DNA of 64,000 nt, taken from positions 55,637 to 119,636 of the forward strand of contig CAZRDM010000005.1 of the NCBI GenBank assembly GCA_964598845.1, given 5' to 3'. Of this stretch, positions 1 through 7,599 are shown piece after piece (positions within the stretch are counted from its first letter, which is position 1; every line of letters starts with the position of its first letter). The position numbers and the translations under genes are program-made. Under the pieces are notes generated by a model, which was not told the origin of the DNA, ran no database searches, and saw only the letters and a program-made list of their open reading frames with translations. The DNA is from FEN-987 sp964598845. Lineage in GTDB: Archaea; Thermoproteota; Bathyarchaeia; 40CM-2-53-6.

Positions 1-69
1 GCCCACCGAGCGGGCAGCTTGTTCCTCTTATACATCTAAAGAATAGTTAGTTGTCGTGCTGGGCCGGAT

Positions 70-987
70 TTGCGCAAGGGGCAAAGACCTCCAAGTCGAG
101 AAGACTTCTTCGGTCTCGTGCACTCGACCGCCGCAACAGATCTTATTGTGATCGGTGTTCCTTGGGATGCTACGTCATCATACCGATGTGGAGCAGCCGC
201 GGGACCTGATGCGATTAGGGCTGCAACCAGTGGGCGTCTCTATAACCGCTTCACGGAGCGAGGCATGGATCTGGCTGACATATGGAAGGTCTGTGATCAC
301 GGTAACGTCAAGAAGGCTGGTGATGTTCCTGAGCTCAAGAAGAGGTTAGCTGTCGCTGCAAGCCTGCATAACCACGCCAACGCTCCAATGCTTTTCCTAG
401 GAGGGGACCACTTCGTCACCTACCTCTGTTTTCGACTAGTGGAGGAAATGCAAAAACAGTCGCCCTCCTTACTCTACTTTGATGCGCACCCTGATTTGTA
501 CGAAAGCTACGAGGGCAGTCCATACTCTCACGCCACAGTTGTTTCACGAATCTTGGATGGAGACAACACTTCCAAAACTGTTTGCTATGTTGGCATTAGA
601 GCTTCAACGAGAGAGCAGGATGAAAGGATTAAGAAATTGGGATTCACCACATACACGACGCAGGATGTTCATGCGAGAGGCTCGGGCGCAATCGCTTCTT
701 TGATAAGATCCACGCTCTCGGACAAACCGGTCTATCTCTCAATCGACCTAGATTGCTTAGATCCAGCGTTTGCTCCGGGAGTCGGGAATCCCCAGCCAGG
801 AGGCTTGAGTACAAGACTGATGCTCGACATACTGCAGGGGATTGAAGGTCTCAAGATCGTCGCCACCGATATTGTTGAGTACTCCCCCAAGTTTGATTCG
901 CAACGAACAACAGCCTTCACTGCGGCGATTCTCATAAAGGAACTATTGGGTATAATGGCCCAACTCCATGTGAAGAAGCAAACGTAA
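70..987 (+). CDS. Ureohydrolase (agmatinase/arginase family)
   Basis: A 305-residue metal hydrolase of the arginase/agmatinase/formimidoylglutamase family, which splits a guanidino or related C-N bond using two Mn ions. The metal-binding motifs are visible in order: GGDH at residues 111-114, DAHPD at 138-142 and SIDLDCLDP at 224-232, followed by EYSP near 270. Length is normal for the family. The start is a TTG; no better ATG lies upstream. In archaea such enzymes usually make putrescine from agmatine, but substrate cannot be read from these motifs. It is followed on the same strand by the MtrH-MttB pair after a 76-bp gap, so a link to methylated-amine metabolism is possible but only contextual. 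Confidence 0.88.
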   Translation: MRKGQRPPSREDFFGLVHSTAATDLIVIGVPWDATSSYRCGAAAGPDAIRAATSGRLYNRFTERGMDLADIWKVCDHGNVKKAGDVPELKKRLAVAASLHNHANAPMLFLGGDHFVTYLCFRLVEEMQKQSPSLLYFDAHPDLYESYEGSPYSHATVVSRILDGDNTSKTVCYVGIRASTREQDERIKKLGFTTYTTQDVHARGSGAIASLIRSTLSDKPVYLSIDLDCLDPAFAPGVGNPQPGGLSTRLMLDILQGIEGLKIVATDIVEYSPKFDSQRTTAFTAAILIKELLGIMAQLHVKKQT

Positions 988-1063
988 GTTTAACGAGATC
1001 TCAAAGTCAGTATTCGACAGCAAGCATTATGAGCCCTCTTCTCATGACTTCCGGTGACCGCCC

Positions 1064-1963
1064 ATGTTGAGCATCGAAAGAGAACATAAATCGTTTCAAA
1101 TTGGTCGCGTGAAGATTGGAGGCAAACCTGGCCAAGCGCCCACTGTCTTGGTCGGGACCATCTTCTACAATAAGCACTACATCGTGAAGAACGAGATGAA
1201 AGGAGAATTCGACCGCGATGAAGCAGAGAAACTGATCAAGGCGCAGGAGGAGTTCTCCGACAAGACAGGCAATCCGCATATGATTGATGTTGTAGGAGCC
1301 ACTCCCGAAGCGCTCATTGGATTCCTGGATTTCGTTTCGAGTGCTACAGAGTCTCCGATCCTGATGGATGGAATAACACCCGGAGTTAGGATTGCGGGAC
1401 TAGATTACGTGAAGAATTCTGGGCTCAAAGACCGTGTTGTGTACAATTCCCTCGTGCTCGAGTACAAGAAAGAGGAGCTTGAGAAGATACGAGAGGTTGG
1501 GATAAAGAGCGCCATAATTCTCACGCTGAACACGAAGGAGTTCACCTCTCAGGGAAAGGTAAAGGCAGCTCGTGAACTGCTACCGGTGGCAGCGGCGGCA
1601 GGGATAGAGAAGCCTCTCATCGATACGGCTGTAATCGACATACCAAGCCTTGGGATGGCGTGTCGCGCTATACACGAGTTAAGAGAAGAATTCGGTCTCC
1701 CCGTGGGGTCGGGAGCTCACAATGCTATCGACACTTGGAAGGGCCTCAAGAAGAAGATGGGGGTCCAAGCAAAGGACCCTGGCTTGGCGTCGGCATGCGC
1801 AATAACTGTCGCCTGCGGCGCTAACTTCGTTCTATACGGACCAATAGAACATGCGAACTATGTCTTTCCATCCATCGCCATGGTAGACGCAGCGCTCGCT
1901 CAACTTGCGATGGAGCAGAAAGCCATGCCTGACCCGAAGCACCCGATCTTCAAAATAGCCTAA
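1064..1963 (+). CDS. mtrH: MtrH-like methyltransferase (methyl-corrinoid:H4MPT type)
   Basis: A 299-residue protein resembling subunit H of methyl-H4MPT:coenzyme M methyltransferase, which moves a methyl group between a corrinoid protein and tetrahydromethanopterin. The N-terminal segment IGGKPGQAPTVLVGTIFY and the later LPVGSGAHNAI are characteristic, and length matches the family. No other Mtr subunit is present, so this is a free-standing MtrH-type enzyme of the kind paired with MttB-like proteins in non-methanogenic archaea and some bacteria. It ends 14 bp before the MttB-like gene. The inferred role is to pass methyl groups taken by MttB to H4MPT, feeding the Mer/Mtd/Mch/Ftr/Fwd enzymes encoded nearby. 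Confidence 0.88.
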   Translation: MLSIEREHKSFQIGRVKIGGKPGQAPTVLVGTIFYNKHYIVKNEMKGEFDRDEAEKLIKAQEEFSDKTGNPHMIDVVGATPEALIGFLDFVSSATESPILMDGITPGVRIAGLDYVKNSGLKDRVVYNSLVLEYKKEELEKIREVGIKSAIILTLNTKEFTSQGKVKAARELLPVAAAAGIEKPLIDTAVIDIPSLGMACRAIHELREEFGLPVGSGAHNAIDTWKGLKKKMGVQAKDPGLASACAITVACGANFVLYGPIEHANYVFPSIAMVDAALAQLAMEQKAMPDPKHPIFKIA

Positions 1964-1977
1964 CCTCATCTGCTGAC

Positions 1978-3447
1978 GTGAAGATGAAATTTGAATTTCT
2001 AGACGCCAGCCAAACCGAAGCCATTCACGAAGCGAGCCTCGACATACTAGAGAATACGGGGGCAACATTTCTCTCACAACAAGCGCAGAGAATCCTAGCG
2101 GAAGCTGGAGCACGCGCAAACGGGAAAACAGGGAGCGTGAGGATCCCACGAAGCCTAGTCAAAGAAACCCTCCGACACTGCCCATCCGAGTTCCGGCTTT
2201 ACGCTCGGAATCCAAAATACAATCTGCAGATAGGCGGAAAAAACCAGTACATGACATGTGGCGGGGAGTATCCGTACATCCTTGACCTAGAAACAGGAAC
2301 GCGTCGACCTGCCCTTTCCAGCGATCTAGTGCCCATAATCAAGGTCACCGATGCCTTGGAGAACATCAGCGTCGGTGGCAGCTACATGATAGCTCCAAGC
2401 GACATGCCGGAAGAGTATCGTCATATAGAGAGAGGCGTCCTGCACTACAAGTACACGTCCAAGACGACTCATTGGGACACGGAAGGATACGTGGGCCAGA
2501 GTGGAGAGCTTGGCGCAACCCACAACCTTCAACTGGCCGCTGTCATCTCAGGAGGGATGCAACAGCTTTCCAAGAAACCCATAGGAACTGCGAGCATCTG
2601 TCCATCAAGCCCTATGATCTACGACATCGGCTTGACCGATGACATCATCGAATATGCAAGACACAGAGTTCCAATCTTGATTGAACCCATGGACAATACC
2701 GGAGCAACCTCGCCAAACACCATCGCGGGGTCGCTTGTTCAGACAAATGCTACCGTGCTCGCTGGACTAACCCTTGTTCAGCTCATCAACCCCGGCAGCC
2801 CAGTTGTCTATGGGAGCATTCCGGTCAGCCTTGACCTGCGTACAGGGATACCAGCCGCGGGTTGCCCGGAAGCAGCCTTGCGATGCGCAGGAGGGGCGGA
2901 GATGGCTAGGTACTATGGTCTCCCTTCAGCCATGTCAGGCGGGGTGACCGATTCGAAGCTTCCGGATGTGCAAGCTGGTTTCGAGAGCGCATTGACAATG
3001 CTCACGACTGTCCTCGCAGGAGCCAATTGGATTCGCGTTGTCGCAGGGGCTCTCGAGTATCACTTTACCGCATCATTCGAGATGCTTGTAATTCACGACG
3101 AGTTATTTGGAATGGCAATGCGAATAGCGCGTGGGATAGAAGTCAACGAGGATACCTTAGCAGTATCACTCATCAAGAAGATAGCGCCTCTTCGAGGGCA
3201 TTACATGGGAGAGAAGCATACACTTGACCACCTCAGCGCCGAGAGGTATCTGTCAAAACTCAGCGACAAGCGAACCCGCGGCGACTGGGAAAAAGCTGGA
3301 TCAAGACATTTAGCTGACGTAGCCAAGGAGCGTGTCAAGGTGATTCTTGCAGTGCACCAACCCGAACCTTTGCCGAAAGATATCGAGAAAGAACTCGATG
3401 CAAGAAAAGCGGAAATAGAGAAACGATTATCCAGAGAACGTCTTTGA
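1978..3447 (+). CDS. MttB-family (trimethylamine/betaine) methyltransferase, non-pyrrolysine
   Basis: A 489-residue member of the MttB superfamily, TIM-barrel enzymes that transfer a methyl group from quaternary or tertiary amines to a corrinoid protein. Residues such as YMTCGGEYPY, HWDTEGY and GCPEAALRCAGGAEMARYYG fit the family. It is read through without any in-frame amber codon, so it is the non-pyrrolysine type, of which glycine-betaine, proline-betaine and carnitine demethylases are known examples. The real substrate is unknown. Start is GTG at 1978; an ATG two codons later is an alternative. It is tightly linked to the MtrH-like gene. The matching corrinoid protein is not adjacent; only a remnant is seen at about 52.2-52.4 kb. 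Confidence 0.88.
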   Translation: MKMKFEFLDASQTEAIHEASLDILENTGATFLSQQAQRILAEAGARANGKTGSVRIPRSLVKETLRHCPSEFRLYARNPKYNLQIGGKNQYMTCGGEYPYILDLETGTRRPALSSDLVPIIKVTDALENISVGGSYMIAPSDMPEEYRHIERGVLHYKYTSKTTHWDTEGYVGQSGELGATHNLQLAAVISGGMQQLSKKPIGTASICPSSPMIYDIGLTDDIIEYARHRVPILIEPMDNTGATSPNTIAGSLVQTNATVLAGLTLVQLINPGSPVVYGSIPVSLDLRTGIPAAGCPEAALRCAGGAEMARYYGLPSAMSGGVTDSKLPDVQAGFESALTMLTTVLAGANWIRVVAGALEYHFTASFEMLVIHDELFGMAMRIARGIEVNEDTLAVSLIKKIAPLRGHYMGEKHTLDHLSAERYLSKLSDKRTRGDWEKAGSRHLADVAKERVKVILAVHQPEPLPKDIEKELDARKAEIEKRLSRERL

Positions 3448-3474
3448 TCTCGTGAAGGGTTCTCTATGTCTAGC

Positions 3475-4113
3475 TTAATGCCGAGAGTCTGGCTTCGCAC
3501 CTCTCGAGGTCACGTTTGGCTTCAAGTTCGAGTTGAATCCGATCAGGACTGTACCCCTGTCGGGATCGCTCGTCTCCCATCCAGCTCTTCTCTTGATGTA
3601 GAGATCAGTGGTGAGCGAAACGCTAGCCGACACTACGTCGCAGATTCCCTGAATCGTTTCGATCTCAGGAAAGCTTTGAGGTCCAATTACGAATCTAACC
3701 GGTTTTCCCCTAGTGGCTTCCAGTCTGTTTCTGAATAGAACGAAATCCTTGCCTAGAAAGATCACATTGGGATCGGCTCGAAATCTGGTGACTTCGCCTT
3801 CCTCCCAAACCTCTCGGCCAATCACATCCTTCTCAGCTGTAAGAAGCAAGATCGGCATGGAAGGATGACGCAGACTAGATGAATGGTTGATGCAAACGAC
3901 AGATTGACGCCCCAAGACGACCTTCACACCCTCGTTTACAATATCAAGACCTGGAAGACCGAAACCTCCACTTGCCTTCTCCTCCATTTGGAGGATCGCA
4001 GTTCTCTCAGACGCATCCACCGGCCATACATCTACGACACCTGGAACTAAACGAAGTTTCGAAACGACTGCGTCAAGGAAACTGAAGCCCGCGGTCCTCT
4101 TAGAAGGGTTCAC
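3475..4113 (-). CDS. Conserved-looking protein of unknown function
   Basis: A 212-residue soluble protein with no signal peptide, membrane segment or motif that I recognise. The ATG start lies 34 bp from the convergently read ECF-like gene's stop, in the same direction, so the two may be co-transcribed (the membrane gene first). A single Cys lies near position 74 and another near 161; neither forms a metal motif. Its 3' end abuts the convergent MttB-like gene. Base composition matches its neighbours. It could be a real gene of restricted distribution; I assign no function. Confidence 0.5.
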   Translation of the reverse strand: MNPSKRTAGFSFLDAVVSKLRLVPGVVDVWPVDASERTAILQMEEKASGGFGLPGLDIVNEGVKVVLGRQSVVCINHSSSLRHPSMPILLLTAEKDVIGREVWEEGEVTRFRADPNVIFLGKDFVLFRNRLEATRGKPVRFVIGPQSFPEIETIQGICDVVSASVSLTTDLYIKRRAGWETSDPDRGTVLIGFNSNLKPNVTSRGAKPDSRH

Positions 4114-4147
4114 TGCCTATCCCATTCATGTTGCATGTCGTCCGCGT

Positions 4148-4876
4148 TCATGTCAGAGGCCACTTCAGTAGGTTCGCTTTTTCGACTGCGACGAGAACTG
4201 GGGTAGCGACGAGTGCACAGACGACTGCGACAAGAATTCGTACGGCAGGGTCCAAGAAGGTGTATGGAATGAACAGGGCTGGAAGCATTTCCTTCTGTAG
4301 GCCGAAGATTGGTTCGGCCTCTAATAGGAAAACCAAGTTACCTGCAGCTCCGTCCATCTCGGTACCAATGAAGGAGACCAGGCCTATAGTAGGTACTAGC
4401 GCCTTTACATTCCCGCGATTTCCGAGGGAGCGATTCGTCAGCTTGGAGATCGGATACACAAGAATCAAGGCAATGGTCTTGTCCCAATTAGCATAGAGGA
4501 AGACCCCCGATCCGAATGGGTGAACTAGGAAACCGAGGAGGATAGCTGCGACTAAAACGATCACCGGTTTCCATTTAGCTTTCAGAAGCATACCAGCGCC
4601 GAATGCGCCGATGACCCCGGGGATCCAAGTTGCTAACCCCAAGACCGCCGTGGAGGGCCAGATTACGCTTGAAACGACCCCCCCGATGAAGGCAGCGAAC
4701 ATTCCGCCCAATGGTCCCAGGAAGATCCCCTCGGAAGGTTTCATCAGGGCACCTGCTGACGGGCCATAGGGGATCAATGGAACAACAGAGAGAACAACAT
4801 CTAGCGCTGCGAATGCACATACAAGGGTAACCAATTTAGTAGTCGGCCTCTCACTTGACAATGTGATTGCCCGCAC
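4148..4876 (-). CDS. ECF-transporter S-component-like membrane protein
   Basis: A 242-residue protein with about six hydrophobic segments and the sequence MKPSEGIFLGPLGGMFAAF, typical of substrate-binding S components of energy-coupling-factor vitamin or cofactor transporters. The ATPase and T components are not in the window, so it would rely on a shared module elsewhere. It is the intact member of a three-copy family here: a paralogue at 14.7-15.4 kb and a decayed copy at 22.4-22.9 kb. All copies sit among C1/cofactor genes, which hints at uptake of a pathway cofactor or precursor, but the substrate is not readable from sequence. Confidence 0.7.
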   Translation of the reverse strand: MRAITLSSERPTTKLVTLVCAFAALDVVLSVVPLIPYGPSAGALMKPSEGIFLGPLGGMFAAFIGGVVSSVIWPSTAVLGLATWIPGVIGAFGAGMLLKAKWKPVIVLVAAILLGFLVHPFGSGVFLYANWDKTIALILVYPISKLTNRSLGNRGNVKALVPTIGLVSFIGTEMDGAAGNLVFLLEAEPIFGLQKEMLPALFIPYTFLDPAVRILVAVVCALVATPVLVAVEKANLLKWPLT

Positions 4877-5023
4877 GTAACTGCGTTTTCAGGCCATTAT
4901 CGTTAATAGTGTTCAGCCTATTACTACCATTACCACTACTTACTATTGCCCAGTTGCCTAGTCGGCTCTTCTACGGCTACCTTTTCTACTCTCAACATCA
5001 TCATTTTGAAGAAGAACCGTTGA

Positions 5024-6043
5024 ATGAATGCACCAAGCGTCAGTCGTGTGCAATGCTTGCGAAGGCAGGTTCTCGATCTCGGCGTGACAAGTAGAGCCTC
5101 GATGAGCGAGATGATCAGGATAGCCTCTGAAGCTAGGCGGGGCAATGTCTATGGAATCTGGATAGGCGAAGACATAGCCTTCAGTCGTGATGTCTTCGTG
5201 CAGGCCAGCGTGCTAATGAGAAACGCGCCCAATAGGAATGTCGGGATAGCGGTAACTAGCCCCGCCGTTCATAATATCACAACAATCGCCAGAGCGGCCG
5301 CATCTCTGAGACAGATTGATCGCGGCTGGTTCAGGTTAAGTCTGGGAGTGGGAGGGCTGCAAGACCTAGCGAGGCTTAGAGTGACCGTTGCTAAATCCGT
5401 CGCCATGATGAAGCAGGCTATGGACGCGCTTCGGAAGATTTGGGCCGGCGGAACTGTGACCGTCCAAGGTGAAACTTTTGAGCTCAGACGATTCCAAGCG
5501 AGGTACCGATCTGGCCTTGAGATTCCAATATATCTCGGAGTCCGCGGCCCGAAGCTGCTTAGGCTCGCGGGACGAACCGCGGATGGAATAATCCTAAGCG
5601 GTCCCTTGCCGTACTTGCAGCAGGCGATCGATCTGATTCGAGCAGAGGCCACTTCACGAGACTCACGAGCCCGATTCAGAATCGTTGTATGGTTGCCAAC
5701 ATTGGTTGTCAAAGCCAAGAAAGACAGGGACCTTGCAAGAAGTGTGGCAGCCACTGTGATTGCCGACACCCCGCCCAATGTGCTTGAGATGGCTAGAATC
5801 CCAGAAGATGACGTTGGCAGTTTACGAAGAACTGCGCACCAGCAAGGCTACACCGAGGCTTCAAAGTATGTCACTGATGAACTGCTGGAAAGTTTCACAT
5901 TGGCGGGCGACACGGCACATATCTGTGAAGCTTTTCTGTCGTTAGGGAGGCTTGGTGCCGACGAGGTCATATTTGGGCCACCCTATGGGCGGGATCGACT
6001 TCATTCAATTCGCGAGGTAATCAGAGCATGGGCGCGACTCTGA
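5024..6043 (+). CDS. LLM-class F420/flavin oxidoreductase, Mer-like
   Basis: A 339-residue luciferase-like monooxygenase-superfamily protein. Family features include a GVGGLQDLARL segment in place of the usual G-x-G turn, the FELRRFQARY region and IYLGVRGPKLLRLAGRTADGIILSG, where the last part forms the cofactor pocket strand. In this superfamily archaeal members generally use F420; methylene-H4MPT reductase (Mer) is one. It overlaps the next LLM gene by 16 bp, so the two are translationally coupled. With Mtd, Mch, Ftr and Fwd all nearby, a role in the methylene/methyl-H4MPT step is the simplest inference, but other F420-dependent reactions are possible. The ATG start at 5024 gives the usual family length. 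Confidence 0.75.
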   Translation: MNAPSVSRVQCLRRQVLDLGVTSRASMSEMIRIASEARRGNVYGIWIGEDIAFSRDVFVQASVLMRNAPNRNVGIAVTSPAVHNITTIARAAASLRQIDRGWFRLSLGVGGLQDLARLRVTVAKSVAMMKQAMDALRKIWAGGTVTVQGETFELRRFQARYRSGLEIPIYLGVRGPKLLRLAGRTADGIILSGPLPYLQQAIDLIRAEATSRDSRARFRIVVWLPTLVVKAKKDRDLARSVAATVIADTPPNVLEMARIPEDDVGSLRRTAHQQGYTEASKYVTDELLESFTLAGDTAHICEAFLSLGRLGADEVIFGPPYGRDRLHSIREVIRAWARL

Positions 6044-6963
6044 AGTTCGGACTGGGCGTCAATGCAAACGAAGCGCTCCAGGGCATAGTGAAGAAAAGCA
6101 TAGCCGCCGAGGCTGTCGGTTTAGACTACATCTGGGTGGCCGATTCACCAGTCCAGCTCTATGCACCTGTCATCGCATCTGAGGTTGCATCAGCCACGCA
6201 TAGAATTCGCATAGGCCTTGGCTTGATGAGTGTTCTACTACACGCTCCCCGCCAAGTTGCTGGCGCGATCACTACTCTCTTCGAAGCTTACGGGGATCGG
6301 TTCGATATCTGCATTGGGATGGGAGACCGACGACAACTTGAGCGCGTTGGCGTTAAGGGGGTGAATACCGAAAAGCTACCCCTCAATGTACTGGAAGCGA
6401 GAGACAAGATAGTTTCCCATCTACAACAGGCGAGGATCAGGACCAAGATCTGGCTCGGAGCTCAAGCACCGAAAATGCTCAGGATAGCGAGAGGCTTCGA
6501 TGGAGTGCTGCTGAACTACTCGAATCCTGAAATGATAGCTTGGGCCATTACTGAAGCGGGGCTAGGCCGCAAATCAAAGACGCCGCAGGTGAAGATCGGA
6601 ACATACTCCCCTTCCTATGTTTACATGAAGCCCGAATCACGCATGCTTGAACGAGTGAAAGTCTCATCTGCGGTCGTTGCGCTCGGCGCGTCAAGCAAAT
6701 TGCTAAGACGATTGGGGCTCTGGGGGAGGCTCCGCAGAGCTAAGAGGAGAGCGGAGACAGCCGCGACGATGGAAAGCATTCTTCCAGAAGTGCCCGACGA
6801 GGTCGTAGAATACTTCTCGGTAACGATGAAAGCAGCGGATCTTCCATCATACTTGGCTACGTTGAAGAACCTTGGAGTGGGTCATATTGTGTTCGCTTAC
6901 CCCCAGAACTATTCCCTCAAAACAGTGAGAGAGTTAGGGAAGGCTCTGCAATTCGCCTCATAG
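6028..6963 (+). CDS. LLM-class F420 oxidoreductase, candidate methylene-H4MPT reductase
   Basis: A 311-residue protein of the same LLM family. It looks closer to Mer than its upstream partner: it begins with a typical KFGLGVNANE strand, has FDICIGMGDRRQLERVGV, and carries IWLGAQAPKMLRIARGFDGVLLNYSNP, which resembles the Mer pocket region where methanogen proteins have a similar GAQGP...ASNP pattern. Mer reduces methylene-H4MPT to methyl-H4MPT with F420H2, or runs in reverse. The two genes overlap (ATG inside the end of the first). MobA follows 15 bp later. I propose it as the Mer of this organism by context; family-level assignment is firm, the specific reaction is inferred. Confidence 0.72.
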   Translation: MGATLKFGLGVNANEALQGIVKKSIAAEAVGLDYIWVADSPVQLYAPVIASEVASATHRIRIGLGLMSVLLHAPRQVAGAITTLFEAYGDRFDICIGMGDRRQLERVGVKGVNTEKLPLNVLEARDKIVSHLQQARIRTKIWLGAQAPKMLRIARGFDGVLLNYSNPEMIAWAITEAGLGRKSKTPQVKIGTYSPSYVYMKPESRMLERVKVSSAVVALGASSKLLRRLGLWGRLRRAKRRAETAATMESILPEVPDEVVEYFSVTMKAADLPSYLATLKNLGVGHIVFAYPQNYSLKTVRELGKALQFAS

Positions 6964-6978
6964 CAGGCTGATTGAAGA

Positions 6979-7596
6979 TTGAGGGGAGCTCTTATTCTCG
7001 CTGGCGGGAGGAGCACACGATTTGGCCGAAACAAAGCGCTCGCGAAACTCGCCGGGAGACCACTCATTCTTCACGTCCTCGATAGAGTCATGAGCGTGGC
7101 AGATGAGGTCTTGGTAGCGATTGGGAGAGAGAATCAGACCTCTTTTTTTACCAAACTTGTTCCGAGGTCCGTACCAGTTCTCAAGGACAGGATGCGTGAG
7201 AAGAGCCCCTTGGTGGGAATAGTCACAGGGTTCCAAGCCATGAAGTCCCAGTACTCACTGGTCCTATCGTGCGACACGCCTTTCGCGAAAGAAAGCGTTC
7301 TCGAATCTCTTTTCGAAAGAGCGGCTGAATCAGACGCGGCGATTCCGCGGTGGCCGAATGGTGACCTGGAGCCACTGCAATCGGTTTACAGAGTTCGAGG
7401 CGCTCTCCGAGCTGCAAGGCTCGCGTTAAGTCAACATGGCTTTCGAAATGTGGATATGATAAAGAGGCTCGACAAAGTCGTCTTCGTGCCCGTTCAAGAG
7501 ATCGAGCAACTCGACAGCGCTCTGTTGACATTCTTTAACGTGAATACCCCACGCGATCTACGGCGCGCCGAAGTGATTTACCCTTTCGATCGATAG
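6979..7596 (+). CDS. mobA: Molybdenum cofactor guanylyltransferase-like (MobA)
   Basis: A 205-residue nucleotidyltransferase with the N-terminal signature LILAGGRSTRFGRNKAL (GTP-binding loop), followed by VLSCDTPF, the conserved Asp that holds Mg. MobA adds GMP to molybdopterin to make the guanine dinucleotide cofactor. It lies between the Mer-like genes and a tungsten/molybdenum enzyme operon (formylmethanofuran dehydrogenase and AOR), which need pterin cofactors, so the context agrees. The only in-frame start is TTG at 6979, since a TGA sits just before it. The gene converges with the AOR gene with 3 bp between stops. Confidence 0.85.
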   Translation: MRGALILAGGRSTRFGRNKALAKLAGRPLILHVLDRVMSVADEVLVAIGRENQTSFFTKLVPRSVPVLKDRMREKSPLVGIVTGFQAMKSQYSLVLSCDTPFAKESVLESLFERAAESDAAIPRWPNGDLEPLQSVYRVRGALRAARLALSQHGFRNVDMIKRLDKVVFVPVQEIEQLDSALLTFFNVNTPRDLRRAEVIYPFDR

Positions 7597-7599
7597 GGG

